Notes under the pieces: model-generated
What the model saw: the letters and a program-made list of their open reading frames with translations, nothing else
Told to the model about the DNA's origin: nothing
Database searches by the model: none
Shown: positions 15,301 through 27,359 of the stretch, piece after piece
How positions within the stretch are numbered: the first letter of the stretch is position 1
Layout: each line of letters starts with the position of its first letter
NCBI GenBank assembly: GCA_004794655.1
Contig: SMMW01000576.1
Location: 3,051,501 to 3,115,500 of the forward strand
Reading direction: 5' to 3'
Length of the DNA stretch: 64,000 bases
Source of the DNA: Marisa cornuarietis
Taxonomy: Eukaryota; Mollusca; Gastropoda; Architaenioglossa; Ampullariidae
Position numbers and translations under genes: made by a program

Positions 15301-18300
15301 AAAGCGTGGCAAGAAGGATAAAGAAGATGAGAAGAAAATAAAGAGTAAATCCAGGGCTACAAAGTTAGTACATTAAAGGTCACTTTCTTCCATAGTTCCA
15401 TAGGTATTGGAGTGCAGCATGGAAGTCTGTACATGCAGTTGAATTATTTACCTGTGATATTTTGAAAGAAATCGTCTTCATGGTTTATAACATGAATTTT
15501 GTACTCTTAGAGTAACATTTCAACATCTTGAGATAATATTCTGCATAGTGTGCAGGGTACCTGCTGCAGCTATGTCTATTGTCTATGCTGGGTGTTGACC
15601 AATTATGCCATACATATCTCGTAGGTGATTTTATCAAATTATTTGTTGCTCTTTCATAGATCTTTGGATTGATATTAGGTGTTTTTATATGGTAGGATTT
15701 ACTTAGTCTGGTAGACGTAAGGATGTGTGCATACACTTACACTTGGCTGCTTATGAACATTAACTGTTATCAGAAGTATCTGACATAGTTTACATTTGTG
15801 CATTCTAGAAACTTCTGCCTTCTGTCATTTGGTGAAGAGGCACAGGAGGATGAAGAGCAGGTAGACAAAGCTACAGAAGTGAGTTTCACAAATAATTTGG
15901 GCAGTGTTGTAATTAGCTTTTATCAAAAGTCTCATGTAATCATTGTTATGTATCTTTTAAGATATTCAGTCGAAGTTAACATTATTTTGGTGAGAATTGG
16001 TTTGTTTTAATTATTATGTGTTTCCTCTAATGCATTTTTTTTGTACGTGTGTGTAAAGGTGTGTTGGGAGGGTATGTTCACAGGTAGAAAGGAGCTGGAA
16101 TGGGGAGGTAGTAGTATGCTTATGTACCCTTGAATTCTGCTATTACTTTGCTATTTATCTCAATTTTAGTCATTTCGTGGAAAAAGCAAAAGCAGCCATG
16201 ACCTTACAGATGACCCACGATTAAGTTCAGTCCCTGCTGTCGAAAGAGAGATATCCGAAGAAAAGAAAAAGCTGGAGGCCCAGGTAGAAGAAGTGAAGAA
16301 GAAACCAGAACCTTTAGAAGAAGACACAAAATCAAATAAATCAGAAACAGAAGACAGTAAAAAGAAGAGAACAGAGCAGCCAGAAGAAGAAATAAAGAAA
16401 AAAATAGAGACTGGAGAGGACACCAAAAAGAAAAAAGAAGATCCTGCAGAAGATGAGAAAAAGAAGAGGCGGTCAGACACAAATGAAAATGATGGAAAAA
16501 AGAAGAAGTCAGAAACTGCTGCACCAGAAGCTGAAAATGATGGAGCAAAAAAGAAAAAGGCAGATGCAGAAGAAGAGAAAAAAAAAGTGAAGGTTGAAGA
16601 CAAAGAAGACAGAGTGAAGAAGAGGAAGCCTGAACAGCAGCAGGAAGTGGTAGATGACAAAAAAAGGAAGAAGACAGATGAGATGAGTGATGATAAAAAG
16701 CGTAAAAGGAAAGAAGATGCTGTGGAGGAAGATCGAAGGAAGCGGAAAACTGAAGAACAAGACCAAGATAGTCGAAGGAAGAGGAAACCAGAGGAAGAGA
16801 AAGAGGAAGGAAAGAAGAAAAAGAAAACTGAGGAAGAAGTGAGTGATCGAATATTTGAGTTTGAAGTGACTTTTAAATGTAATTACAAGGGCAAAGAGTT
16901 AATGTACATAAAGGAATTGATTTGACCTGTGTATTTCACCTAAAGTGACCTTGTAATAATTACTAAATGAGCTGTAACATAATGGATCAACTCTGCCTCC
17001 AAGCTTAACAGAAATTTCTTATTAATTCTAAAAGAATTTTCATGGCCATTGAAATTTTGCTGACTTCCTTCCAGGCAGAGGCTGGATCACGACCTTCAGA
17101 GGATCAGCGCGGCATCAAGGAGGATGTACGAAAGAAGCTGAAGAAAGAAAGGGAAGACTCACCCAAAGTAAAAGAAACAAAACCAGTAACAGAATCACAG
17201 GAAGATTCTAAGAAGAGCTCCAGTGCTCGCATGTATGTTGTTACATCAATGTGCTGACTACTTGAAGGGTTCAGATAGCCTGTTTGTTTTGGTAGGATTT
17301 TGATTTTTGATAGTTTGCTTAGGAAAAGTTAACATCATTTTACTAATTCATTGTGTGCTGAAATGATTTTACTTGTTTGTGAAGTGAATGAATCTATTAT
17401 TAACACATTTGCACCATGCTTCTGTTGTCAGATTATATCTCGTTCTATAAATTATTAATAAGCTCATTTTATCTGCAACTCTTTTCAGGGAAGAGTTAAA
17501 AAAGGAAGCCAGAAAACTCCAAAAAGACATAAAGGAATCCAAAAAGAGAATTGAAGATAAGGAAGAGACAAAAGTGCCGAAACTGGAGGATTCAGAGAAG
17601 ACTTTAAAGAAAGATGATGATGAAGACACTTCTGAAGGTGAAAGGGTTAGACAGCAAGAGTTCTTTGTACTGCTGATGCTTATAATCATCAGTGAAGGGC
17701 ATGGTTGTGATTGGAGTCTTGTATTGAATAGATAATAATTTCTGTCTAAATTAAGCTAGGGATAATTAATGGACCTTGCACCTTTGCTGTCACTGTTGGT
17801 GGAAATGGACCAGTGAAAGTCTAAATGCCAAAAGTGGTGAAAATATTCATGATTGTGTAGGGTGAGATTACAGTGGAAATAGTTGAGGTGTGTACAAAAA
17901 TATAAAAATGAAAACAAAAGTGGATGTGCAGTGGAGAATTCTAGAGGTTTAAACCCTTCTTAACATCCTTATACAGATAGTTCTGTATGGCTTTTTAGTT
18001 TTTGTGGATTTGCTTTGTAACTAGTTTTCAGACTAATTGGTAACGGCTTTATCCTTCATTTAGTGTGTTCTTGTTTTTCCTAATTCTCAGCATTGCATTT
18101 TTCATTAGCCAATTGTCCTATGAGGTCAAAACATACACCAAGACAATATTTTTCCTGTAATTTTATTGCATGCTCATTTCAGAAAATGATCTCCTTGCCA
18201 TGGTAAAGAAAGAGAGACAAAAATACAAATCCCGAAAACGGTTGCTTGAGAAAAAAGAAGACCGTGAGGCAAACACGATGGCTCTGCTAGCCAAATTCCA

Positions 18301-19838
18301 GAGCCGACTGACAAATATTCGGACAGTGGCTGGAGACTATGATGATGAAGAGGACAAAGACAGAGAAGATGAGGAAGACGTCAGTGACATGTCGTGGTAA
18401 GTTCATTTTGGGTGTACTCTGTAGATATATGTTTGTATAGATTTGGTCATTTGAGTTTACTTCTTCAGTACTCCACTTGGATTTTAGTCTCACCATTACT
18501 AAATGTAAACTATTTTTTTAAGCTTGAACCATTCATGGTGATAAGTCGTTCATCTTGATTGTAAATGGTCATCAGGGAAGTGGCATCCCATCTTGACTAA
18601 GCTTTCTAAGCTAACAGGCGAAACATCTGCTCTTCCTTATATCAGAAACTCTGCTCTTTCATAAATTTCCTTGCACTTAAAAGTACAAGGCAAGGGTAAG
18701 GATTGTCTCCCCTAGCCCTTTTTTAGGTCTATGAGGAGTGAGGTGTTAGAGACCACACCGATGGCACCACCAACGAAGATTGCACACCAGGAGGCACAAA
18801 ACGGGTGAAAGTAGGTAGGCTACTGCTGTTAAATTGTCTGACGTGGTCATGACACATGTCCCTTGCAAGAAGCTTTCCCAAGCTTGAAATGCCCTCCTGT
18901 GGCATGTTCTTTTGGCTCTTCAATTTGAAGGAATTTGTGCCCATCCCAATAAAGAGGCCATGCTCTCAGATACTTTTCAATACTGGCTCTTTGAAATGTG
19001 GTTGCAAATAAAGATCTGTCTGACATTCCGGGAAATCTGTCCAGGGCAAGACCAGTCGATCGTCTTATTTCCATCTTGGAATCTGGGGTGGGTTCTCCCC
19101 TTTGTGAACTCTTAAGACATTCTAGCAACATTTCAAGGACTTAATTGTAAGACCTGTTTTTGATAGCAGTGGCTTTCACTTCTCAAATGTCAGAGATTCT
19201 TGCCTTGTCTACAATTCCTTTCTGTATGCAGTTTAGGACAGACGGTTCAGTAACACTGCTCACCTATCCAGGATTCTTGGCTAAGAATAGGTTGCCCTCG
19301 CTGGGCACCTTGCTTCTGTTGCCATGGGCAGGTCCCCATAATCCAGTTAGGCTGCAGGACCCAGTGGATTTACCTTAAAAGAGCAGCTTCGTATAGGAAT
19401 GGCAGATCTCTTTTATGTCTTCCTTGAGGGAAGACAGGGTAGACATTACATCACAGACTTGTGAAAACTGGGCATCAGATAGGGGCTTATTGAACCACTT
19501 GCTTTTCTTCTGCAAGTGAAGCAGCATGACCAATCAAAGCTGTAAATACAAGCAGTCATGCTCATTGACTTGGATTTAAGACAAATGCTTTAGTTTATCA
19601 TTGTATGGCCTTGCACTTCCTCACCATTAAAGCTTATGTGATTGATAAGATTTTATTAGATTCTGTTTCTGTCCACAGGATGCGTCATCGATTGCACTTT
19701 GAAGAGGAAGTGCAAAAAACAAAGGTGATTGATGCCAATGTGCCAGACAGTGACAGATACGAACTGAGTGACCCACGAAATCCAATGACACAGCGTAGAC
19801 GGGAAAATAGCAAAAAAGCCATGAGGTCAAAGCGATAA
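12324..19838 (+). CDS. CWC27: Spliceosome-associated cyclophilin CWC27 (SDCCAG10-like), with expanded Lys/Glu region
   Basis: Eleven exons join in phase: 12324-12365, 12887-13096, 13223-13366, 13904-14002, 15260-15363, 15809-15878, 16170-16838, 17075-17232, 17489-17637, 18183-18396 and 19679-19838 (stop TAA). They total 2019 nt, or 672 residues, against 472 in human. It starts [14 protein letters not shown]. The cyclophilin domain fills about residues 10-165 ([31 protein letters not shown]). The residue aligned with the cyclophilin-A tryptophan is Glu (PELQNKHT), as in human CWC27, consistent with weak or no isomerase activity. [14 protein letters not shown] and [11 protein letters not shown] follow. 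The C-terminus ([47 protein letters not shown]) matches the family. Known role: component of activated spliceosomes. The extra 200 residues lie mainly in exon 7. Introns 4 and 10 hold transposon relics. Confidence 0.96.
12621..12656. repeat. (GT)n(GA)n microsatellite in CWC27 intron 1
   Basis: A GT run of 16 bp, a short break, then a GA run of about 17 bp. It sits 255 bp downstream of exon 1. Confidence 0.85.
14280..14550 (+). repeat. tRNA-derived SINE in CWC27 intron 4
   Basis: The head is tRNA-like: A-box region GAGTGGTTAGAGCGCTG and B-box GGTTCAATACC. The body has GGGAATGGGTATCTGACTCC and GTTGGGGAAGGTAAGGCAG. The tail has AACCTGAAAAGGTTAAGAGG then a T-run near 14545. The head and body match the minus-strand copy at 42640-42860, so this is a family. 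Confidence 0.75.
14550..15010 (-). mobile_element. RTE-like LINE reverse-transcriptase 3' relic in CWC27 intron 4
   Basis: On the minus strand the sequence reads [20 protein letters not shown] then [13 protein letters not shown]. After stops come [22 protein letters not shown] and [11 protein letters not shown]. These are the C-terminal blocks of RTE-type LINE polymerases, interrupted by stops and frame changes. It is a dead copy directly beside the SINE at 14280-14550. Confidence 0.7.
16170..16838 (+). other. CWC27: CWC27 exon 7, Lys/Glu-rich low-complexity expansion
   Basis: This single 669-nt exon encodes residues 224-446. It begins with the conserved [22 protein letters not shown] segment and then becomes an almost unbroken alternation of Lys/Arg runs and Glu/Asp runs. 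Short repeats of the type (D/E)-KKKK-x-E-(T/D) dominate. The region is probably disordered or long-helical and is rich in monopartite nuclear-localisation-like KKRK and KRKR motifs. The DNA is strongly purine-biased on the plus strand, which leaves a long open but meaningless frame on the minus strand. Human CWC27 has only a shorter acidic linker here. Acceptor TTTTAG and donor GTGAGT are both good, and phase is kept with both neighbours. Confidence 0.85.
18700..19560 (-). other. Possible degraded retroelement in CWC27 intron 10
   Basis: This intron of about 1.3 kb is richer in G+C than its surroundings. It has minus-strand coding-like stretches with many stops, including an open frame of 94 codons at 19131-18847. 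No domain was recognised. A transposon relic is the likeliest origin, but this is weak. Confidence 0.25.
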
Positions 19839-20061
19839 ACTTTTGGAATGCTTTAGTTGTGATCAGTCAAACAGAATGTAAGCAAGAGTTAAAATGATGC
19901 CGTCTGTATCAACATCTGCCTGATACAAGTGGCTCATGACATTAAACCCATATTTTAGATGCATTCCACAAACTTAGTGGACAGTGTAATCTCACTGCAT
20001 GTTTACAATAGCTGTGAATCTGTGTGAATTATTTTTTAAATGTTTTTTTCAAAATGTTTTA

Positions 20062-20067
20062 ATTAAA
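20062..20067 (+). terminator. CWC27: Candidate polyadenylation signal ATTAAA, CWC27
   Basis: ATTAAA lies 223 bp after the CWC27 stop codon. A second candidate, AATAAA at 20411-20416, is followed directly by an A-run. Which one is used cannot be decided from sequence. Confidence 0.4.
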
Positions 20068-20460
20068 GTCATGAAAGCTGACTTTTATGAATGAGTTCTG
20101 CAATGCATTGTGCCTGGAAGGACTATTCATGGTTAATTTCTATTCTAAATATTATCAGTCATTCATTAGAGTCACTGCAATCTACCATGCACATAGATGG
20201 AATACCCGATGTATTCAAGTATAGGCAAAGAGAAACAGATAATGAAAGTGACACAGCTGCATCTAACTACAAATTAAAAAAAAAGGTTCAGCAACTTTAT
20301 TTTTATTATCTGGTTATGTGCTATTATTCTACGAACACAGCAACAGTTGCAACTGTAACAAGAACGTGTATGGAAGTGGTTATAAGTTGGCAGTTAAAAA
20401 GTAACAAGAAAATAAAAAAAAAAAACAACTAAGGTTTTTCACTTTTCCTAAACAGCTCAT

Positions 20461-20490
20461 TTCAGGCAGTAGTCTATATCACTGCCTGAA
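20461..20490. repeat. Perfect 10-bp inverted repeat (hairpin) after CWC27
   Basis: TTCAGGCAGT at 20461-20470 and ACTGCCTGAA at 20481-20490 are exact reverse complements with a 10-nt loop. It lies just after the second candidate CWC27 polyadenylation signal. No miRNA-precursor length is reached, because pairing stops outside the arms. Confidence 0.6.
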
Positions 20491-23400
20491 CAAACAAATC
20501 GTATGGAGCTCTTTGACTTGGCTGCTTTGTGTCACCACAAAATTGCAAAGACTAGATCAACAATGCTGAAATGAGAAGCTGCAAAGTGTATTTTTCACAC
20601 ATTTTGACCACATTCAGAAATAACTGAAATATCATACCAGCAACATTACTTTCTGCAGTTTCTTTCCTACTTAGCGAATAATATTTTAATTAAAAATAGC
20701 AAAGGAGAAAAATAAGAATCTAGTAAGTAAGATACTGTGGAACCTCTTTAGGTCTTAGTTGTACATTTGCAGCTCGTGCTTGCATAACATTTCTGGCAGA
20801 AACAATGTTTATACCCTGGTTTTACTGTTAACAATGCAGGCCACCTTAAAATGGTGCTGATTTTTGCAAATAGCAAGGAAAAGTTTAAATGAAAGAAAAA
20901 ACATGATGGATGTGCCACCAAAGAGAGAAATAATGTTACAATGAACAGATTACAGGGGAGTAGGGTGGAGAATCCTGAAGGCTAATCCCATGACTATGAA
21001 CTTTGAAGTCATCTGCCTACTTCGGTACTGCAGCTGAATAAAAGGTATACTTTAAAATTGAAATTATCATCTCTGCACCAGGCACAATGACATTACTGCA
21101 ATGTCATACGGGCTATAATCTGCCCCTTCCCCTTAATATTTCACTTATTCAGATGATTGCAAATACTAAATAGCAAGAATAATTTCAAATACAAGTTGAA
21201 GAAGTCTTAATGTTAACCATGAGAGAACTACAACTGGCATAAAAGATGAATGTATGATATATAGCAATGGAGATATAAGGATGAAATATATGAGAAATAA
21301 TTTGACATTTTTCATATTTAATTTGTTAATGACCAGTTAAGTCCGCAGGCTGAATAACAACCTCTCAAATCTCAAAGAAACTTGAAATGCCCAAACAACA
21401 TATTCTGGCAGCATGCTTCAACCAGTCCCACCCAGCATCCCTCCCGCCCCCTCCCCCCCAAAAAAAATGTTCTCACACCGGAACACTCTTCAAATACCTG
21501 ATACAAGATTTTGAAGTGTGGATGTTCCTGTTCCATTAATTATTAACATTAAGACATCCCACAAAGAGTGAAAAAAATTGCACATTAAACCACTAAATCT
21601 TAATTAAAGTAGGTAATTAAATTTAATAATAGTAAGCTGTTTTTCTGATGACTACCTCCCTCTCTGACACCTTTGACAGCAGTGAGACTTTCATAAAATA
21701 GAAATAAACGTGTAGCAAATTAATGTGGTTCAACATTAAAATAATTTATGTATATATATATATAACTGCAGAATATAAACAATTTTCCAAATTAGGCATT
21801 TGCTAGATGCAAGCAAACAGTGGAAATCGTTAAACAACTCTGTCAAGTTAGTCATTATGATCAACAATATATTTTTGCATGGTAACCAGAAAAATAATAA
21901 AAATTTATCTAGCTCAGTGTGACAAACATGCAGGTGCATAGTAAATACGTCAACTATAATGTCTTAGCATGGGAAAGTGACCATTTATAATATGTACACT
22001 TTGTGCATTTTTATAATTAATCAAGAGAATTGAGAACTTCAAAGAAGCTAATCATTTTAAATTCTTTGTTATTTAATTAAAAAAAGTAAATATCTGAGTT
22101 GCAATTATCTCAACAACATTTGATCCTGACTTTGGATTCAAAAATACACAACAAAAGCCAAACAAGCAAATATTTTATAACTGTGACAATATAAATTAAA
22201 TGGATAAAATGTTTAATATCTATAGATTCTCATATGATTTATTATGTGATATAATAATTCTTTGCAGTTATTTGTCCATACCATTAGGAAACTGAAAATA
22301 TATGTGTTTCTCTGTCTAGACTTGACTGAGTAGCATAACACGAAAGCCAAAAGGATGCCGTTATGATAATTTGAGGTACATAAATCATAAAATGAATAAA
22401 TGGAAAAGATAAAATATGATATGACAACACCAGAGCTGCAAGTAGAAGCAGGTGCATGTAAACATGCATTCTCCATATATCACAATCATATCCATACACA
22501 CACACACACACAAACACACAATATTTTAACATATTTTAAACAACCACTGTCAAGGGACTAAAATAATTTACATCAGCAATTTTGTAGAAAAGAAATATCT
22601 ACATCTCCAGATTGAAGCAGCTATTAGTGAGCATAGAAGCTGCAATATGTACACAAGTAAATGACTTTATTACAAAAAGAACTACAGTATATGCAGCATT
22701 CATAATATATACAGCACTAACAGTGGAATGAAAATGTGCAGGTCAAGCATTTACCAGTACCAGCAAGATCACAGACTAAATATTTCCACCTTTTTGTGCC
22801 TGGTAATTGCATTTTATGGATTGTGCATATATTGGCATTTGTTGGATGGAATTCCAGGGAGCATTTTTTTCATAATGAACTTTTTACAAATCTCTTTTTG
22901 CTTTTGGTAAAGCTAGAGCCACTCCTGTTCAAAGCTATGCTGGGCATTTGCAGTCTGAACCCTTTCCATGCCATGGTTATTTTTAGGTAAAAAAATAACA
23001 GCATTTTTCCATCCCCACTCCTAAAATTATTTCCAATAAATTAAGAGCTACAGTAAATTAGGAGCTATCAAATTTTGGTTAAAAGTTGCAAGGCCAGCAA
23101 CTGTCTACAAACAGGGTTTGCATTGATGTAACAAGAACTTTTCTGACCAAAGGCACAGAAAACATTTAACCTTCCCATTCTTGCCAGTGACGCATCCAAG
23201 AAATAAATACAACTTGTTTGTGATCTGATCCTTTTTTCACACTAGTTAAGTGTATATGGTGTACAGCATTGTGAAAGCTTTAGATAATGATCAATGCAGA
23301 CACTTTCTGGTAACATGGCATGATGGTAGTAAGGAAACTAATCTGAGATTTTCTTTTTAGACATTATAGCATCCCTAGTGAGAGTGCCCAAAAGAAAATG

Positions 23401-26400
23401 CACATCTCGAACATCCTCACACATTAGACAACATATTAAGACCCTGCTCCTTAAACAATGTATGTTAAGATCTATTTAACAACTCAATCACTGCTTATAG
23501 TAGTCTTAAAAGCAACATATGTATAACCTTGACTTTCTCAAAATAAAAGAATACAAAATTTTTCATCACTTTTCAATTAACCACAAAGAGGAAAAATAAA
23601 TGTCACAACTAAATTAGAAAAAAGAAGCCTTGCAAAGAGAATCTCACCTTTATGCAAGAAGTTAGTGTTTGGGGTTTGCATAAAAGATTCAGATTTCAGA
23701 CTTTACAAGTTGCAAATATACTTTTAACCAATAAAACAAATGGCTTCACTATAAAACAAAAGTCTGTGACTTATAAGCAGCAAGTTATATTAGAAAATTG
23801 ATTGATATGGATGAAAAAGCTGCCTTGCTGCTTATCTGCCTGTAGAAACATTTAAAGATATAAAAATGACTTCGAAAGAACAGGATTTCACCATTTTCAT
23901 TGCGGCAGTAAGAACATGATAGTCAAGCTTTACACTTCTGCCAATTTCCTCCTTTTCTCTTGCAACGTGTTTTATTGTTTAGTAACAGTAGCAGCAGAAG
24001 TACAATTACAAAAGTAGTGAAGAGAAAATATATCAAATAAAATGTTGATACAGAAAGGAAAATATATCTTCGCCTTTACACAAGAATATTAGCAGCGAAT
24101 GGCTTTATCCGTTTATGAACAAATGATGAATTCTAAAGTGATCTGTATGAGCAACAGAAAAAAAGACCTTGAGGAACTTCAAAAGTTTGTGCTTCTATTC
24201 ACTTTCTCTCAAATAGTCATGAGCAAGACATCACCTTAACTAAAGTGTTTGTATGTAAGCAAGTCAGAACCTTGCTATTTGGCAAACCTCTTCCTGTTGT
24301 TGTCCTAATAAAGCTCTCTTCCATATAGATGATTATAACTTTAAAAAAATTATCAAGTATTACAATCCATCTTCCAAAACTTTGCTACTGGTAGAACACA
24401 ACTGATATGTCCAAGGGAGCTGACAGAAAGATGAAAATACAGAAGCTACCTTTGTATTGTTAAGGTATGCAAATTATAATAGCTGATTGGTCAACTCCTA
24501 TCATTCCTACATTACTTGGACTAAAATTCAAAGATTTAAGTCAATTGGAGGCAGAATTTTGTTTTAAAATGTGTTAAATCTGACAGAAAAAGACAAAGAA
24601 ATTGTAAAATACATACAATTTTAACATAAAATTTTATCAACATTAGTTTGGGTCACCTAATTGTAAAGATACTTTTTTTAATATGCATCCCAAACTTTTA
24701 CGCTGTGCATCTGCCAGTCATCAACTGTTGGATTCTCTGTTCTCACTGTCTTTGGCCATTCTCTAAAAAGCTGCCCACAGCTGCTTTTGTCACTGGTAAA
24801 TACCTCCAAGACACAGAGACATGCACAAAAGGTTAAAGAATGCTCATCCAACCATAGCAGTGTCTGATGGGAAACAAGAATATAAATATATAATTTTACT
24901 ACAGTATAACTAAAAATTAACAATAAAGACAACAAATTTAATAAATAAAGATGTTCAATTTCTGCAATTCCACTGTGGTGACATGAAAGATGACAACATA
25001 AAATTTTGTGCTGATGCAGAAATGAAGCTGTAGTAAACTGAACTTTGAGAGCAGGTATTTTTTCACCTTAAAGAGGATACCTACCCTAATGTCACTTGTG
25101 ATGTATATTTTCTTTTACTTAATGCTTGTAATTAGTGCGCATCAAAACAAATTTTATGAAAATATTCAACTAATTTAGTCTTGCTACTATGAGTACAGGA
25201 GATAATGTCAGTCATGAACAATAAAAAACTAATTGGTACATTTGATAATAGTGAAGTCAATAATAATAAATTATAGTCTGTACTTTACACGAATAAAGGT
25301 GACACAAAAGGATTCAAACCTTTATATGCAATATAACACTTGTTTAAATCATTAGTCCAGCTCATGAAAATTCAGCATACAAAAACACAGTCTTCCCTCC
25401 TCTTGTAGACACACATAAGTCTTGATGTGCATTTTAAGCGAACAAGTGTTTTTTGAATAATCTCGTATCAGTTTGAATCTGTAGCAAATGACACCTTATA
25501 TACTTGTAACAGCAAGTTTGGCCTTTCGATAGCAACACTATAAATGCCTATTTTTTTGGCACTCGTGGAAGGGGTTCAACAGCTCTCCAAACATCTGCAT
25601 CAGAGTATTTTGATTTTGAAAAAGACTGCTATTTTTACCTGAAAAATATCTCTGACCGAAATAAAAATTATAAAAAAAGAAAAATTTCAGTCTTTTTTCT
25701 TACTTTGTTCTTTCCTGCTGACAAAAACTTGCTAGAGTTGTAGACCCACCAGCCCAAAAGATAATAAATCTTCCTAGGTTCAGTTGTTCTCTAGTATCTG
25801 ATATGTACATATTTTGCCTTTGACTCATCTGTGCAACAATGTTTTGTTCAAAGAGCACCCATTCCCAAACAAAAGGATGCTGTTTTTTTTTGGCACCTGC
25901 AACAATAACATCAAGTTGAAGCTTAAGACAAGTGCTATTTTGTCAGCTAAGAGTTCTATGGTCTCACTATATGATTTTCAGAATTAGCCAGACTTTTTCT
26001 CGAAAAGAGTTTTACCTGCTTAACTTATGGACTTAACTGATAAAGAGTTTACACAAGAAAGAGACTGTTATAATGAATCAAAGCTTCAAACCTCAGAGGC
26101 AAAGCCAATGGACTTAAAAATGACAAGTCAGACAAGAATAAGAATCACTCAAGTACTTCGCCTCTTAATTGTCAAACTTTTTATTATTATCTTATTTACC
26201 AGATTATCACTGATGATTTATTTTTTTTTAATGGTGGATGGACCATGATGTAAAATGAGGAGATATCTCATGTATTTATGATGATTAAGCCATCAGACAA
26301 CAAAGTAAAACAGCTCTATGGCAGTTGTTGGGGAAAGTCTGCTGAGCAAAGTAGAAAAACATTCTTATTTAAGCTTCTTACGTTTACAAGTGGTTGCCTG

Positions 26401-27359
26401 CTATCAAGAATAAAAAAAATAAGAGGAAAACATTGAAACACACTCAAATAACTTTATAGGGTAGGGAGAGGGACACAGTTTTACTTTAACCCTCATGAAA
26501 TCTGAAAATCTATTTTTACTCTCACATGGGTCAAAAGTGTTAGCATACTGTTGGACATTCAAAGATTATATGAAGGGGCTGTGTGCTTTGCTCCTAGAAC
26601 AGCACATTATACAGACTTGCTGCATCTTCAGCTCACTAATTATCACCCTGTACTTTAACAAAGCCATTCTCCAGGAACCAAAAACAACACTATGGGCTGG
26701 TGGATTTCAAACAAAGTTAAGAAGGTAAACTGCTTATTAAAGTTTTCAAAAGCTGAGCAAGTGTAAGCAAAGCCTGCTGACTGATTAACTAGATGCTTAA
26801 GATTGTGCAACATTTTCTATCCTAAAAAAAAAATACAACTATTTGAGAGGGAAATAAAAAGGCACAATTACAATTTCCACTTCCATTGTTGCACAAGTAT
26901 TACGTTTCCTCATAATAAAAGAAAAATGAAGCCATGAGCTAAAGAGCCATATTTGATGAACATTTTGTTGTTGCTGAATAGTTTTGTTTACCTCAAGAAA
27001 TACTGACTGTGTACTTGAGAAATTGCACTTTCCATTTCCCTGAATTTTACAGGTGAACCAGAAGCAATAAGCAAGAGCCTTCAAAAGAATACATCTGCTG
27101 TTGCTCATGATTTTGAACGAACAGGTCTACTGACCACTTTTCATTTTCATGCTAAAGTGAAAATGATTGCAATGTATTACACCAAACGCAGGAAACACTT
27201 CAACTGTCCACACAATATTTTCTTCTTTTGTTTACTTTGTGTGCACAAGAAGCTGAACAGAGTTTTTTTCATAGTGTTGTCACCAGATCTCCATATCCAT
27301 AATGAGACATAACACAAAAGCTTTGCAAACAGCAAAAGTAGATCTGTCTCCTGTAGAGG

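Larger units (their letters stand above)
19839..27359. other. Tail-to-tail interval between CWC27 and the TESK-like gene; no gene seen
   Basis: The 7.5 kb between the two stop codons is AT-rich, very poor in CG dinucleotides and free of recognisable exons or coding transposons. It probably comprises the CWC27 3' UTR (first few hundred bp) and a TESK 3' UTR of unknown, perhaps long, extent. Many TTTATT motifs (AATAAA on the minus strand) make the TESK polyadenylation site impossible to choose. A (CA)n run lies at about 22497-22520 and a perfect inverted repeat at 20461-20490. Confidence 0.5.

Noticed and set aside
16166..16660. A 164-codon minus-strand open frame rich in Ser and Phe
   Set aside because: It is the antisense shadow of the purine-rich Lys/Glu exon of CWC27.
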